DNA of 64,000 bases from Trogon surrucura (Eukaryota > Chordata > Aves > Trogoniformes > Trogonidae): contig CM036617.1 in assembly GCA_020746105.1 (NCBI GenBank), positions 34,563,898 through 34,627,897 of the forward strand, read 5' to 3'. Position numbers and translations under genes: made by a program. The notes beneath the pieces are model-generated. The model ran no database searches and was not told where the DNA came from. It saw only the letters and a program-made list of their open reading frames with translations. Positions within the stretch are counted from its first letter, which is position 1. Every line of letters starts with the position of its first letter. Shown one piece after another: positions 35,240 to 48,283 of the stretch.

Positions 35240-36752
35240 CTTTATTTCCAAATAAATGTTAGTTTGTCAGTGATGGGTAATACCTTTCTTGGGAACTTCC
35301 AAATGTTATGGAGAGGCTGAATCCAGCAGCCCAGTCAAGATGATGTTGCCGCAGCTCCATGTCCCTTGGCCCAAACAACAGCGAGGCTGTATGCCTATGG
35401 TAGTGTGTTTGTAGGAACACACAGACAGACACACGCCCATGCAATGTATATCTACATTATATACATGGCCAGCTGCACAGATCAACAGATATACTCAGCA
35501 CTCATGCAAACATGAAGAGCAACAATGACCACATCCTGCTCCCCTCACTGGCTGCTCGGGATTAAGACCTGTTAGTGGAGAGTATATAATGTGTATGTAT
35601 GCACAGTATGGATCTCTCCAGCAGCTGGGCTTAGACAGTCACCGTTCCCAGCATCTGACCCTAGATATCCAGTCTCTACTGGTGCTGGCACCTGGCCATA
35701 TGAGCCGCCGAAGCTGCTACTCCTGTCCAGCTGCCAGTATAGACTCCGTGACACAGCGACATGGACACACATGCTACAGATCCCCCAGCAGCTGACCTTC
35801 CACATGCCATTCATCTGGTACCTCATGCTGAATCCTGTCTCTCCCCTGGTGCCTCACACCCAGACATACACCGATCTCTCAATCCATGCCCAGGCTCTCC
35901 AATCTCTCCAGCAGCTGCCTGGGACTCCCCTGGTCCCTGTGGTAGCCACCTCCTCCGGTGACCTCGCCTGTTGGGGTGCAGCTGGCTCACAGGCCAGTTT
36001 GCCTGTTAGCCCAGTCTGGTGTTCGGTAGCACTCACGCAGTGATGCACGTACTCTCAGTCACTCTGGGTGCTGGTAGCCCCGGCACAGGGTGCTCTGGGA
36101 CCCCTGATCCTGCTCCAGCTGCTTCATGCGGGGCCCTCAGACCCTGCACACTGGAGAGAGCCCCTCACCACTGGGGAAGAGATGGAAACACTGTTTGGTA
36201 AGGAGATGGGACAGGCTGCAGGATGGGGCAAGGCATTGCCAGACAAGTGTAGTGACCAGCCTGTTCACATGCAAATGGCCTCCTCTGTCCCCTTATTCCA
36301 TGGTTGTTCCTTCCCAAATCACCTCAGTCGCTCGCTCTTCTGACCTTTGGTTCTCCCTTAGACATTTAGGTCTTACACAATCCCAAAACACCCTTTCTTT
36401 GCACCCCATAGTGCACCCCGTGCGCCCAGTCTGTGACCTCTGTGAGGCTAGAGGGTGACCCAAATAGCTTCTCTTGTGGACTTCTGGTGATGGATGACCC
36501 CCACCAATTCCCCAGGCTGAGGCTCCCTTTGGGAGGGAGGTCTCATGTGTCCCAGGGGTTTTGGGGGTTCCCTCAACTGCCACAGTGCCTCCAGGCTCTC
36601 TGTGTGCTGCAGATGGGATGGCTCTAGTGATGGGTTTGGGGGGAGCAGGGCAGGAGATGATTTCAGTCCCCCCTACACTGATCCCCAGTGAAAATGAACT
36701 CCTTTGGGTTCGTGCAGAGCGTTTTTTTTTTTTTTAATGACAAAACCTAACA
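35240..36752 (-). mobile_element. Unclassified GC-rich block, probable long LTR
   Basis: About 1.5 kb that is sharply more GC-rich than its surroundings. Read on the minus strand it starts TGTTAGGTTTTGTCATT at 36752. It has a TATA-like TATATA at 35583-35588 and an AATAAA signal at 35241-35246 in U3-R-U5 order. Its sequence is dense in CTGCTG/CAGCAGCTG words, and the many open frames (for example 35591-36043 plus, 36293-36583 minus) cover both strands equally, which argues against a gene. I could not find a target duplication or a matching CA end, so the left border is uncertain. The alternative is a different, unnamed dispersed repeat. Confidence 0.45.
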
Positions 36753-37574
36753 CCAGGTAGCTAGACAGAGCAAGTTCACTGGAGCAGGTTCCTTTTAATG
36801 TTTCTTGACATTGACAGCTCCATTTCTCAATTAGAATGGAAAATGAGGTTGATTATGCGTGTCCACAGGGTGACACTGTACTTTTGACTGGTAACTGTAA
36901 AGTAGATGTGAAAGGTCACGATAAATAGTATTTTAGTTTAATTATTCCTGGAAGACCGCAGTGACTCACTGTGGGGTTTTTTGTTGTTATTTTTCCTACA
37001 GCTAGCAAGCAATGTTTAAAAAGCTTATTCTGTATATTTATAAAGGGACAGACATGGCTCTGTTTTTTTCTGATGCTTTCTCTAAATATAGAAAAGTTGC
37101 AGTGCATGTTTTTTTTAGCATCATTTCCACGTACTTGTTTTGGTTTTGGTAAATACTGCAAGTTTAAGCCTCCCTATAAAACGACTTCTGTCTTTACATG
37201 CAATCTCTGACAGAAGTTGCGTTCTAACATGAGATCTAGAGATGATGATATTTGAAGAAAATAGTGGATTTGCATAGATAATTTTGATACTTTCGTAGTC
37301 ATCAGTAAAGATCTGCCAGAGCTAACACAAACTGTTTAGAGGGTACAAAGCAGAAATGTTTAGTGTTAACTTTAGTTTTATTTTTTGCTAGTTAGGCTGC
37401 ACTTGTTTCCTCCAGGGAAAACAGGACTGATTATTTTTGCTAATTGGAAATACATCACTGGTCTGAATCACATCTGCAATTAGTAGCAGGATTTTAAGTA
37501 GATGTTGGAGATTTTTTTGGAGTGCGATTTGCATTGTTAATTTACTATACATGCATACATATGTGTATCTACAG

Positions 37575-37708
37575 ATTTAATGAACAAAAGGAACAGCTGG
37601 CTGTTTTTCAAAGCAATCAGTTAAAGATGCTTCATAGGCTGAGATTGCCGTTTGTTCTGCTTGGGTCCGAATTTGCTGCTCTGGACGTCTTGAGTTTGTC
37701 ACTGGAAA
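37575..37708 (+). other. Candidate exon with splice signals, unproven
   Basis: Acceptor ATCTACAG ends at 37574 and donor GTAAGT begins at 37709. The 134-nt interval is open in one frame (RFNEQKEQLAVFQSNQ..., then VLLGSEFAALDVLSLSLES). The length is not a multiple of three. No protein family is recognised, so it may be chance or a non-coding RNA exon. Confidence 0.18.
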
Positions 37709-40501
37709 GTAAGTGGGGTTGAGAAACCAGAAAAAAACCACATGCTTTGCTCCTGTCATCCACTCAGCCCCGTAATTCACTCCACGGAAGTGTTGGTGAA
37801 AATAGCACTCCTTAGATTTTTCTCAGTTGATTTCTGAGACGAATAGAGAAAAAAAAAAAATCCTGAAGGGAGGGAACGATTTTTGAGGGAAGGCTTGCAG
37901 CGAAACCGGCCTGGAAGATGGAAGAGCTGGGTTGGAACACGGCTCGTGTTCCCCTGCTGCGTCCAAATTGAACCACTGAATAGGTGCAAATGTAGATGGC
38001 AGGATAAAAATGGAAACTATTCAAACCAAAAGCAATTAACTTGTATACAGATGGCTTTCTGGCATTCACAGCTGCATAGATTTTGGTTGTGTACTTTTTT
38101 AGATGTGCCGTGGAAGGTTAAAGCCTCTATACGTCCATCTCCAGCTGTTCCTGCACATAAAATAGATAAGGAAATGAAGCCAAGTGAGCATTGTGTATGG
38201 TGTCAGACTTGCTTGCAGAGATAGGCATCTCAAACATTAGTGCAACATCCTGTCCTGTCAAATGGCCCTTGTATTGGGCTTTTATGAGAAGAAATTACGT
38301 ATTTTACATCAACAGAGTCACTCCAATTTCATAAAAGTGAAATATGGGGAACTGCTAACTATATGTCATATCTGTAGGATAAAGCCTAGGGCTGAGAATC
38401 CTGAACAGAAATGGAAGATTGCTGAAAGTATGAAACATGTGAGTTCTTCAAGCAGCTGTGGTATATCCTGGTGACTGTGTCTCTGGAAAGACTAAGATTT
38501 AAGTTGTTTCACATAGAACAAATTATGCTGATTGTATGTTCTGATCCTTTATACCGCAGTGCAAGCAATTAACTTTTTGAAAAAGTTATAGTCGTGCTAT
38601 AAAAAAACCCAACAAAACCAGACCATTTTGAGTTAACATGCAATCTACGTTGATTTACATATTGATGTCGAACATTATAAATGCTGGTTTGGATCAGTGG
38701 AAATCTGCATTTTTGTCTTGCATTTCTTCACCCTTTTAAAACTCAATTTAAAAAAAAAAAAAAAAGAAATATCTTGTTAAGATAGTCAAAAAGTTTAGAT
38801 CAGGCTTTCCGATCTGGTGTGGGTACCTCTCTGAGTATTTCAAGCTGGAACAAGACTACCATAGCAGTAGCCAACTCTGTGCATGTATTGGCCGTGAGTT
38901 TGTCACCACTAATGGAGAAACTCCTCAAGAGGAACAGCTGCAGCCCTGGTGTAGACTTTTCTGAATTTTGTTTCTCAGTTTCTTTCTGGTGAGAATGTTA
39001 ACTGGAATGATTTGTCTGTAGCTTTGAGGGGTTTTTTTTTGTTGTTTGGTTGGGGTTTTTTTTGAGTGAAAAACTCACTTCTCTGTTTTACTTTTGGTCC
39101 AGCTTCCTACAGAAAAGCTCCATAGCCACCACATAGTGAAGCCCAGTTGGCTTGCAGACCGCTGGAGTGCTTCCCAGAGGGCCCCAGTCTTTCCTTATCA
39201 CATCGTGTGCAGTATGGGTCTGGATCTGGATTGCACTTAATCTCTGCCTGCTCCTGCTGTGTTTGCACAGTGGTGAGTCTACAGTTGTAGGAACCACGCG
39301 CTTTCTCTTCCTACTTATTTCTGGTGGAGCTTCCTTTTGGCAAGGGGGTTACCTGTGAAGGGATGTCAAGAGTCCAGCATGTTGTGAATGATGGGACCTA
39401 GTCTTTGAGAGAGGAATTTTCTGTGGGAAATGGAGGGGTCCATCCCGCCATTTCTGAGGGAATGTTGCACCTGTTTACTCATCACTAATAAGACTTCTCT
39501 ATTTAATGTTCTCTCGGGTATGTGTTTCTCCCTTGATCCACTTGAAGTGCTTTCTCATGGTTAATGATCTGAATTTGCGGAGCACACTGACTCAGTGCTG
39601 TTTTTCATTATGTAAGCTATTAACGGGTCACTGCTCAGATGCTGGAAAATCTGTTTCAGGCTAATAGCGAGGTGCACAAGTGCCTCTCCATGGTATATTT
39701 GCTACCTGTGCACACGTGTTCTGGCTTGATAGTTGGTAGAAAATCCCACGGCAATATGGCATGCGGCATCTATGCCACTAGCAGTCAATTCCTAATCAGC
39801 CTTTCATTAACACACGCAACACTTCACCTTTTCTAGGATTTTTACACAGTGTGACTGAAGGAGGGTGAGAGGAAACATGCTGACGTGCAGAGGAAGGTGT
39901 TGATAAGTAAGGAACTAAAATTCTTCCCGGGAGAAACAGTGTTCTTGCAATAGAGGAGGTAATAATGCAGGATAAGGAACTGTCTTGGAGCTGCATATGA
40001 AAATCTGACTCTCTGGCATAGAGTATTTTCCCTGAAACTAACAATACTGTGGAGGAATTGGAATTTATGAAAACAATTCAGAAGGGAAGTAGTTGGACAC
40101 AGGAAAACCTTGAAGAAAACATGGAGGGCGTTATTTCAGGTTCCAAGTTTTGACAACTCAAAATTACACTGTTACAGCAGACAGCAATTACTACAGGAGC
40201 AGATCCTCCTGTTGCCTTCTCTTTGTTGCACTGGGATAGCGTCCTTTTGCTTACAGATGGTTGCCTTCACATGCACACAGATTTTTAGTGTTTCCTTTAG
40301 TGTACAGACAAGTTGGTCGAGAATGGATGAATAAAACTTAGAGATGGGTCCAAGCTTGGATTTTGTTTCTGAACTTGACCCATTTTCTGGGAGGAGAAGG
40401 GAGGATCACATTTCCTGGATGTGGCAGAACTTCTAGAAGAAAACGTTCAAGGTTATTTTCTTTTTATACACTGTTTCTATGGCTAAAGGCCATTTTTGAG
40501 C

Positions 40502-40519
40502 TTTTTTTTTTTTTTTTTT
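40502..40519. repeat. T homopolymer (18 T)
   Basis: Uninterrupted T run followed by CTCTTTTTC; simple low-complexity tract. Confidence 0.9.
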
Positions 40520-42949
40520 CTCTTTTTCTAAATGACACCTGAAAAACCTTTTGGGAAGAAAACAGGAAAGCAAAGAAACAAAAACACCAAACAACCCACC
40601 ATTCACACCTCACTCATTTTGGATAAAGGTCTAAGATAGGCTTCTTCTAACTAGGACAATCCTAGGAGGAGCTTTCCTCAGTGCAAGATTCGCAGCCCAG
40701 CCAGTAAAGCTGAGTATTTTGGATGTCAATGCATTTCCTTACCAGGGAGAAAATGAAAAAGACAGTCTTTGGATGTGCTTCCCCGGGAAAGAAATATTAC
40801 AGTTAATGTGTGTGCTGAGCTCTGAAAAATCTTTTCAGCATAAAGCAGTGCAGAGACAGTTTCCCTACAAGGAAAAAGGGACACTGAAGGATTCATTGTG
40901 TTGTGGTATCTATTATGTAAGAAGTATTTGCATGGAAAAGAGAGAATGCAGGTTTTATTCAGAATAAGGAGGACAGGATGAATGATGTTAATGAAAAGCT
41001 GGTTGATGGAAGCAGGAGTTTGTCTACTGTGCCACTCATATTTTCTGAACCCCAGCAATCATTTTATGGACATCCAAGTTAAATGATGGGTAGATTAATC
41101 CTTTGGCATGCTAAATTCGTATAGAGAGTCTGCTGTGCCAAGATGGAGGTGGGTTGAATCCAGATCTGATCCTACAGATGTTAGTTAGGTGCCCGTTCTC
41201 CCCATGCTGTCGAGAGAGCAGCTTCAGAGAGTGATTCAGCCCAGTGATGTTTTCCATTGCATTTTGGCATTACCTGTCTCTTTCCACACTGTACGGAAAT
41301 GTGATACAGCAACAGCTTGGATTTACTCCATCAACCCCTAGGTCCTTAACCAGCCATCTCAGTCAGGAGTCCAGCTGCCATAAGCTCTTTGTTTTGTTCC
41401 ACTAAATAGCAGGGGGAACCGAGATGAGGATTGGATGGTAGTTTAGATGCCTCTCCATTTTTCTTGAAATACAAGAAACCTTATGATTAATTGGTAGCAC
41501 TCTTGACAGCTGAGATTGTTCTGTTTATTTTAGTTCTTGTTCTAAGAATAAGACTGCTTGAATGGCTGTGTTAATAAATATGATCCCCAGTAGAGACGTG
41601 TTTTGCAGACCTCTTTTTGTTATCTGATTGGGCTTCTCCACATCCTCTTTTGTGACTAAGTCAAACCCACAGTCTGCCGAGTGTCTACCAGGATAAAAAC
41701 CCACCTGCCAGACTCGATGGCATTAATCACTTCCCTATTTTGTTTATTTCAGCTAACATCTCTAAATATCATGTAGCAGGTCCTGACAAGAGCTTCTCGG
41801 GTAGATTCAATGTCCTGATTTCTCTCTGACTAGTTGTGTGTTGGTGGCCATAGTTGGCAGGACACAGCATCCCAGTTCTCTATGGCATTGCCACAGCTTC
41901 AGATTGTTTTAATCCCTTTTTTTTTTTTGTAGTACGTACAAATTTCTTACAAGAATTTAACTCTGCAGGGATCTGGGGCTTGTAAACCATGCATTCAGAA
42001 TGACACCTTGAACTTAGGGACTGTGAAAAGCCCAAGATTATGTGCCCTCATTTGAAGCCTAGCAATCATGCTGACAGTGTAGAGATTGCCTCGTGATGCA
42101 GTATTATCAATTAACCACCTGGCAGGGATTTTCTGTGACTCAGAGAGGTTAATGGTTGGCTGATGCCTTCTAGGTAGTGCATCATAATATAGTCCTATGT
42201 CCTCTGTCTTAGGTAGAATCTAATGATTTCGTTCTCATCATGAGATGCATGTCTGTGAGATGAGTCAGCCACACAACTCATCATGACCAAGACAGCTGAA
42301 ATTACTCTGTGCCACAGAAGATACTGATTTAGTCACTATTATTGTTTTCTCTAATATATGGGAAGTCAACCATGTGTTAATTATTTTTCTTCACAACAGC
42401 CCCATTAAAACTTAAACTGATGTTATTAGTGGCTAGAAAATCTCTTTCAGTTGTGTGAAGACACTGTCTAACCAGCAGACCTCACAATCCTGTGCTTGGG
42501 GTGTAGTTCCTTCAAAAGCTGGTGTGCCAGAGTGTGCTTTTCTTTCCTAAGCGAAAGTTCTATGATTCTGTGGAACTCTTTAGTCTTCCACATTTATTAT
42601 TAGTCTCAATTTGTTACAGGCAATTTAAACTGCACAGTTTGTGGACAACTGGCTTCCCTTTACCTGAACGCATAGAGGAATCTAATTCAGGAGGATTTGT
42701 AATTTTGTAATCTGGTATTTTAAGATTGCAGTGGAGATAGTGGTCAAAGAACCTAGGCCTTCCTTCTTGATGAAGTTGTGAGACATGTGCCTCTGAACCC
42801 CTGTTTTCTGAGTTATGAAGTCTGTACAATGCTTTCAATATTTAGCCCTCTGTGTTTTAGGAAGGCTAAAGCTGAAAAGTCCAACCCAGCTGGGATCTAA
42901 AGCAAAACTGGAAAGATTTTTTTTTTTTCTTTTAAATGTTGAGTGACTT

Positions 42950-43230
42950 CATGTGCAGAAAGGGAGTATTATCTAACTAATTGAGGTAATTTTAAAATAT
43001 GATATGCCTACACTGCATGAATAAATTTGACAATTGGGGGCTTAATTGGGTAATGCAATTGCACTCACAGACACTTTAACATTGTGGCAACAATTAATTC
43101 ATATAAACTTGCTAGATTTTTGTGTGTAGTTACAGTATTTAAGAATCTCATTTGTAATGAATTGGTCTCCTTTTGATTCAGAATGACAAGGAAATATTGA
43201 TACCTTTTTGTAAGTGTTTCTAGTTTTAAA
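42950..43230. promoter_or_regulatory. Candidate conserved non-coding element, weak
   Basis: Clustered TAAT/ATTA words (CTAACTAATTGAGGTAATTTT, GGCTTAATTGGGTAATGCAA shortened here, CAATTAATTCATATAAA) in repeat-free DNA. Compositional hint only. Confidence 0.15.
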
Positions 43231-44147
43231 AAGCCCAGTAATTGTTACACTTGCTCAGTGTGATGTTATGTAGTGGAGGGGCAGCCCAGGAGCATTTTGG
43301 CGTTGCAAGGAGCTGAGCGTGTCACCTGCTAGACACAAAAAGCCTTAGTCGTTAAAAACCCATGGCACGCACTGCAGAAATATATGAATACTTTCTAGAG
43401 ATGATAGTCTGTTTCTGCTCCCTTTTGTCCCCCTCATCCCCCAAACTCAAAACCATCCAAACAAAACCTGGCAAGAGTCCTCAGGACAATAGATTGAAAT
43501 GTGCGTCTAGAAACAAAACAAGAGATACCACTGGTAGCAATCTAGGCTTAGAAGTCAAGACTCAGACCCCCAAATTAGAAGATTTTAAGAATAAGGAAAG
43601 CTTCTTTTTTTTCCTCCCCAAGTCTTCATGAATTTTAATTTCCCATGACTTCTCTCACTGTGCATATGAGGGGGTGGGAAATAATTTGATGTTGGAAAAT
43701 GCGCCTTTAATTCACAGCTTTCTCTGCTTTCTCTAAGCTGAGATAGTTTCCTTTTGCTTACCCTTAAACAAAGGCAACTGCTCCACGTTTATTGCTGCCT
43801 TGTTTCTTCCTTCCTACTTCTCTACCTGGTCCCCCGGAGTCCCTGCTGCAATAGGACTATTAAATGCTAATATACAAAATCCCAACCCCCAAAACGCTTT
43901 TCCTAACTTTCAAATTATTAATTTCAGTTGAACAAAAGTTTATTATTTTTTTGCAGTTTCTTTCAATTTTCTGTTGTCTTTCAATAATAATCTGAGCTTG
44001 TGGAAGGACTTCCTTTCAAGCAGTTTTGGTTTCCTGAAGGTGAGCATGCTGAATCAGTGGCCCCAAAAACTTCTGGTTCCTAATGCTTAGCATGACACTA
44101 AACTAGAGCCAAATTACTCTTAACAGAGAAAATTGTGGCCTGCTGTG

Positions 44148-44241
44148 AGACCTACTATAGGTGATCCTGCTCTGGCTGGGGGGCTGGACTAGATGATCTC
44201 TCAAGGTCACTTCCAACCCCCGACATTCTGTGATTCTGTGA
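44148..44241 (+). mobile_element. CR1 LINE 3' end, about 95 bp
   Basis: Plus-strand fragment ending with GGTCACTTCCAACCCCCGAC and the tail ATTCTGTGATTCTGTG at 44241. Same subfamily as 25607-25926, strongly 5'-truncated. Confidence 0.9.
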
Positions 44242-46769
44242 AATAAAGGGCCTGAAAACCACTTGCAGGTGGCCTCCTTGGGACAGTATTTTCCTTTGGT
44301 CATTCTTGCCAGCCTGCAGTTCTCACTTTTAGCTATGGATGCTATGAAACCCTCACTGGAAGATCTCCACAAGCAAAGTCTGTATCTTTCTGCCACTTCT
44401 GGAGCCTTGCTGTGAGCTTGCTCCCCACTCACCTCTGCAGGAATGGCCCTTTCTCCCTTTCCTACCCACCCTCAAGAAACTCTTTGTGTCTGAACATACT
44501 CCCGTCATTAAATCATCCCTTTCTCCAAATATTTTCATATTAGTGCAAAAACCTGCAGTAGGAAATTATATAGCCTTCACGGCTACTGCCTGGCCACACA
44601 TCTAACAGAGAAAAGCAAAACTGGACAAAGAAATCACGAGGTTACTCTGCTGTAAAGCTGCGAAGGTATTTTTATGTGATAGCATCCTTACTATGTTGAC
44701 AGTCCTCCTAGCTGCTGGAAAAACCATCCTTCGAGCTGACGTTTATGTGGTCCTTACGCCTATTTAGTCTCAATGATTGATTCTAAACCCATTTAGTTAA
44801 AAAGGAAATAGAATATTTATTGTCTTTTTTATTTTGATAATTCTGTCAATATTATAAATTAGTGAAAAATTACAGCAAGCTTGGCTTTTGGTTACTGTAC
44901 CATCATTAGAAATAGCTGTCTGAGTTAAATACAATACAACTGATTTCCTAGTGATAATTTCCTAAAAATAATTTAAAGATGTTCCTTCCACTTCTTCCTT
45001 TCATGAGGCAACGTCTTTGGCATCATGATCATTTTGGAGATGATAAAATGCTGCTTCACATGGGTGCCTTCCCCATCTGCTCCTTTTCCTACTCCTGCCC
45101 CTGTCATGTACCCTCATCCCTGTGGTCCCTAGACCTGCCTTTTCACCCCCAGTGCTTTCCTGCTGATTCTTTTCCATCTTTTACGGCATCTCAGGACGCT
45201 CTTTGAACACCGTCCTGCAGGAGTATATGTCCAACTCCTTTGAACTGTGATGCAGCAGCCAATTTTTCTCCTAACATATATTCAGATCAATTAAAAGCGA
45301 TGGGTCACTTCTACTAAGGCAGCTGTAGTTTCAGGTGCAGGTAGACTGCAGGGACACAGCTGCCGCTTTACTGCCTTAAGTCTATCACAGGAGTGGGAAT
45401 TAGCAGCTGTATTGGTTAAAGGGTAATTCATGTTTTATGTCTCGTATTATCTTAAGACGAGAGAGAAGAAAAAATCTCAAATGTATAAGGATTTAGAAGG
45501 ATTGTGCGTGGTAAAATGCTAATATTTTCCTTCTCTTAACTCCGTTGGCAAAGGAAAGGAGGTGGGGAAATAGTAATTTGAGTTCTGGTTTGGAAAGTTC
45601 AATGGAGAAGGGGAAGAAATGAAGGAGAAATTATGTGAATAATTCAGAGTCAGTGGTGTAAGCTGTGAGCTGTTGATGACTGTTTTGTTATGCAGACATA
45701 GATTTCCATTAGTATTCCTTCATTTGAAAAGCAGAAATCCTGTCTCCGCTGTTGTATGCTTAATTGAGCACTTGAGGCAAAAAAACCCTCCCAAACCAAA
45801 AAAAAAAACAAAACCAAAAAAACCCAAAAGTTCTATGGCATGCAGATCTATTCTTCACATAATGATGTTTTTTAGAAATAATTTTTAGAAAAGTTGTCCC
45901 CTGCTATACATCCTAAATATGTTCTCTGAAACTTCAGACATCTCCGTGGAAGTGAGTAGAAGAGGCTTGGTCAGTGCTACAGTGTGACTGAGATGGGAAA
46001 AATGGAGTTGCAATGGGTTGTAGGAAGCTAATGTTATACTTGAAAGCACTTTCTTCAGAAAATATTTGTGTATGTGTATATATATATATATATATAATAT
46101 GTTGTTAACACCATCTAATATTATCTGAAAAGGGAAACCAAATCCACAATGAAATTGAATAGTCATTCTAAGAAGACTTCTGTTATTTGCAGCTTAACTG
46201 TAACAGAAAACTGACAATACATTAACACAGACTTTCAGCAAGATATTTTATCTATAAAATGTCAAAGTCTCTTCAAAACTAAAGAGTAAATTATTGCACA
46301 GCTGTAAAGATTAGTATCAGAACTTTAGGAAAACATTGTTACGCTGCTCCTTGTAGATCAACACATAGCAAGATTATTTCAGTGGAAATATGTGCCTACA
46401 GGCTGTTTATTTTTTTGTGTTTTGTTTTAACACCAGTTGGCATCTGAGATCAAGAAAGCTTAAACCAATTATGAGTAGCTAGTGCAGCAGAAATCATAAC
46501 TGATACATTTACAACACACAGTCTATTCTTGTAGTAATGTTATTTTAGTAGGGAGTGGAGCAAGGGGGAGAAGGGGACATCAGGCAGAAGACTGTGTAGC
46601 ACTGAATTAACACCATGCAGATGTTTCCTCCCTCAGTGTAATCAGGGCAAGATGTGCTGATTGCAGTGTGCAACCCTTGGAGGAGAGACGGCTGTGCAAT
46701 TGTTGCTAAGCCTATTTCCCTCTTCCTTTTGGCTTATTGGATTATTTTATACAGTGGAATGATAGGAAT
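44242..46769. other. Unique sequence, no gene recognised
   Basis: Includes an A-rich AAAACC tract (45780-45830) and the TA microsatellite listed next. No exon or repeat family recognised. Confidence 0.55.
46077..46096. repeat. (TA)n microsatellite
   Basis: Ten perfect TA units preceded by GTGTATGTG. Confidence 0.9.
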
Positions 46770-47150
46770 TTAAAAATGAAAAACTGCTGTTGAGTCATCT
46801 AGTCCATCTTGCAGCTAATGCAGGATTGTTCTCTGCGGATCTTCATCCAGTTGGCTTTAGATGTGATTGGACTTCAGCCAATTTCCTTTGGAAGGTTATT
46901 CTACAATAGAATATGCTTCATTATTAGGAATTTTTTCCCTGTCAGCCTAAATTTTACTTTGCTCGGTATAATCACATTACTCTTAGCTATAGTTTCCTGA
47001 AAATCCCTATTAAAAAAAAAAAAAAAATCCTTACTGTGTGCATCCTTCCAGAGCTTGTAGATAATTATCATATTTCTTTTTCAATAGTGGCTTTAGTCAA
47101 GCTATACATATTTAATTATTTTAATATTTCTCATAAATCAGTCTTCATAG
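46770..47150 (-). mobile_element. Old CR1 LINE 3' portion
   Basis: Strongly diverged minus copy. It keeps the order GAGTCATCTAGTCCATCTTG, CAGTTGGCTTTAGATGTG, TTCTACAATAGAATATGC (3' UTR and ORF2 end), followed after an A16 tract by CATCCTTCCAGAGCTTGTAG and CTCATAAATCAG. The 3' tail repeats are no longer clear (near 46756-46770). It belongs to an older CR1 group, like the copy at 31354. Confidence 0.75.
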
Positions 47151-47862
47151 ATTAATGATGACTTTTATTGCTGCTATCATTGAGCCAAAATCTCAGATTC
47201 TTCTATTTAAAATTCAACAAGAAAAGGCCGGACTGAAAGAAGACTTACAGATTAAATCATGGTGTCATTGAAAAAACGTCCTTTGAACCCCTGTTTGTGT
47301 CTTTAGATCTGTGAATGCCAGATCTCCTGAGGCAGACTTCAGCAGTAGAATTTGTCTCAACTACCTTGAGTTATCTACAATATAAGTGCCTACATCAAAG
47401 CTACTCTCCCTAGATTCCTTTTATGATCATTGGAGCCCTATAGTTGGGTGCAATTCGTTTAAGCTTTTTTAGATGTCCATATTAGGATGAGAGGAACTGA
47501 GCCCTAGAGACACTTGTTTCTCTCAGTTAAGGGTAGCTCAAGGTGATGAGCTCAGATACTCACATTGCAGCTGGTGAGACAAATCCTCCCTAGGTGCTGA
47601 AGTCTTAGAGATCAATACAGAGCAGCTTTGCTGGAGGACCACCTGATTTACACTGATCAGTCACTCTGTCCTGGACCTCACATTTCTTTGCATATTTAAA
47701 GGTAGGGTCTGTTGAATTTTCAGACATTGTGGTTCAAGAAGTGAGAAGTCTTGGTCCTCTGCATGCCACTGCCATCACAGCAGCAGGGTGCTTTGGCACT
47801 TAGAGAGACTTGATGCCTTGTGTGTCCTCACACTATCCTAACACATTTGAATGGCATTGCAT
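47151..47862. other. Unique sequence, no gene recognised
   Basis: No repeat or exon recognised between two CR1 loci. Confidence 0.5.
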
Positions 47863-47998
47863 TCACAGAATCAGCTAGATTGGAAAAGACCTTTAAGATC
47901 ATTGAGTCCAACCATTAACCTAACACGAACAAGTCCTCGTCTAAATCATATCCCTAAGCACTATGTCTACGCGATTCTTAAATACCTCTAGGGACGGT
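47863..47998 (-). mobile_element. CR1 3' end, outer element of a nested locus
   Basis: Tail TCACAGAATCAGCTAGATTG and 'GGAAAAGACCTTTAAGATC' (a different subfamily from the neighbour). It codes for [17 protein letters not shown], the very end of ORF2, then stops abruptly where the plus-strand CR1 begins. Confidence 0.88.
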
Positions 47999-48281
47999 CT
48001 TCTCGGTGACAACCAATGGTAGGACAAGGGGTAATGAGCTGAAACGGGAACATAAGAAGTTCCATTTAAACATGAGAAGAAACTTCTTCTCAGTGAGGGT
48101 GACAGAGCACTGGAACAGGCTGCCCAGGGAGGTTGTGGAGTCTCCTTCTCTGGAGACATTCAAGACTCGCCTGGACACGTTCCTGTGTAGCATTATTTAG
48201 GCGTTCCTGCTCTGGCAGGGGGATTGGACTTGATGATCTTTCGAGGTCCCTTCCAATCCCTAACATTCTGTGATTCTGTGA
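47999..48281 (+). mobile_element. CR1 3' end nested between minus CR1 pieces
   Basis: Plus-strand ORF2 end ([20 protein letters not shown], then [20 protein letters not shown]) running to GGTCCCTTCCAATCCCTAAC and the tail ATTCTGTGATTCTGTG at 48281. Nearly identical, in inverse orientation, to 57612-57793. The 3' UTR lacks decay, so this is one of the younger insertions. Confidence 0.93.
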
Positions 48282-48283
48282 TC

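Larger units (their letters stand above)
36753..44147. other. Long repeat-poor sequence, no gene recognised
   Basis: About 7.4 kb with no recognised LINE or LTR. It contains a splice-bounded candidate (37575-37708), an 18-T run (40502-40519), T-rich tracts near 39030-39065 and an ATTA-rich stretch (42950-43230). Plus and minus frames of up to 113 codons match no known family. Confidence 0.55.

Noticed and set aside
35591-36043. 150-codon plus frame
   Set aside because: Within the GC-rich block where all frames tend to be open; the LTR-like signals are on the other strand.
42553-42575. TTCTATGATTCTGTG, like a CR1 tail
   Set aside because: The required upstream 'CCTTCCAACC' block is missing, so it is probably chance.
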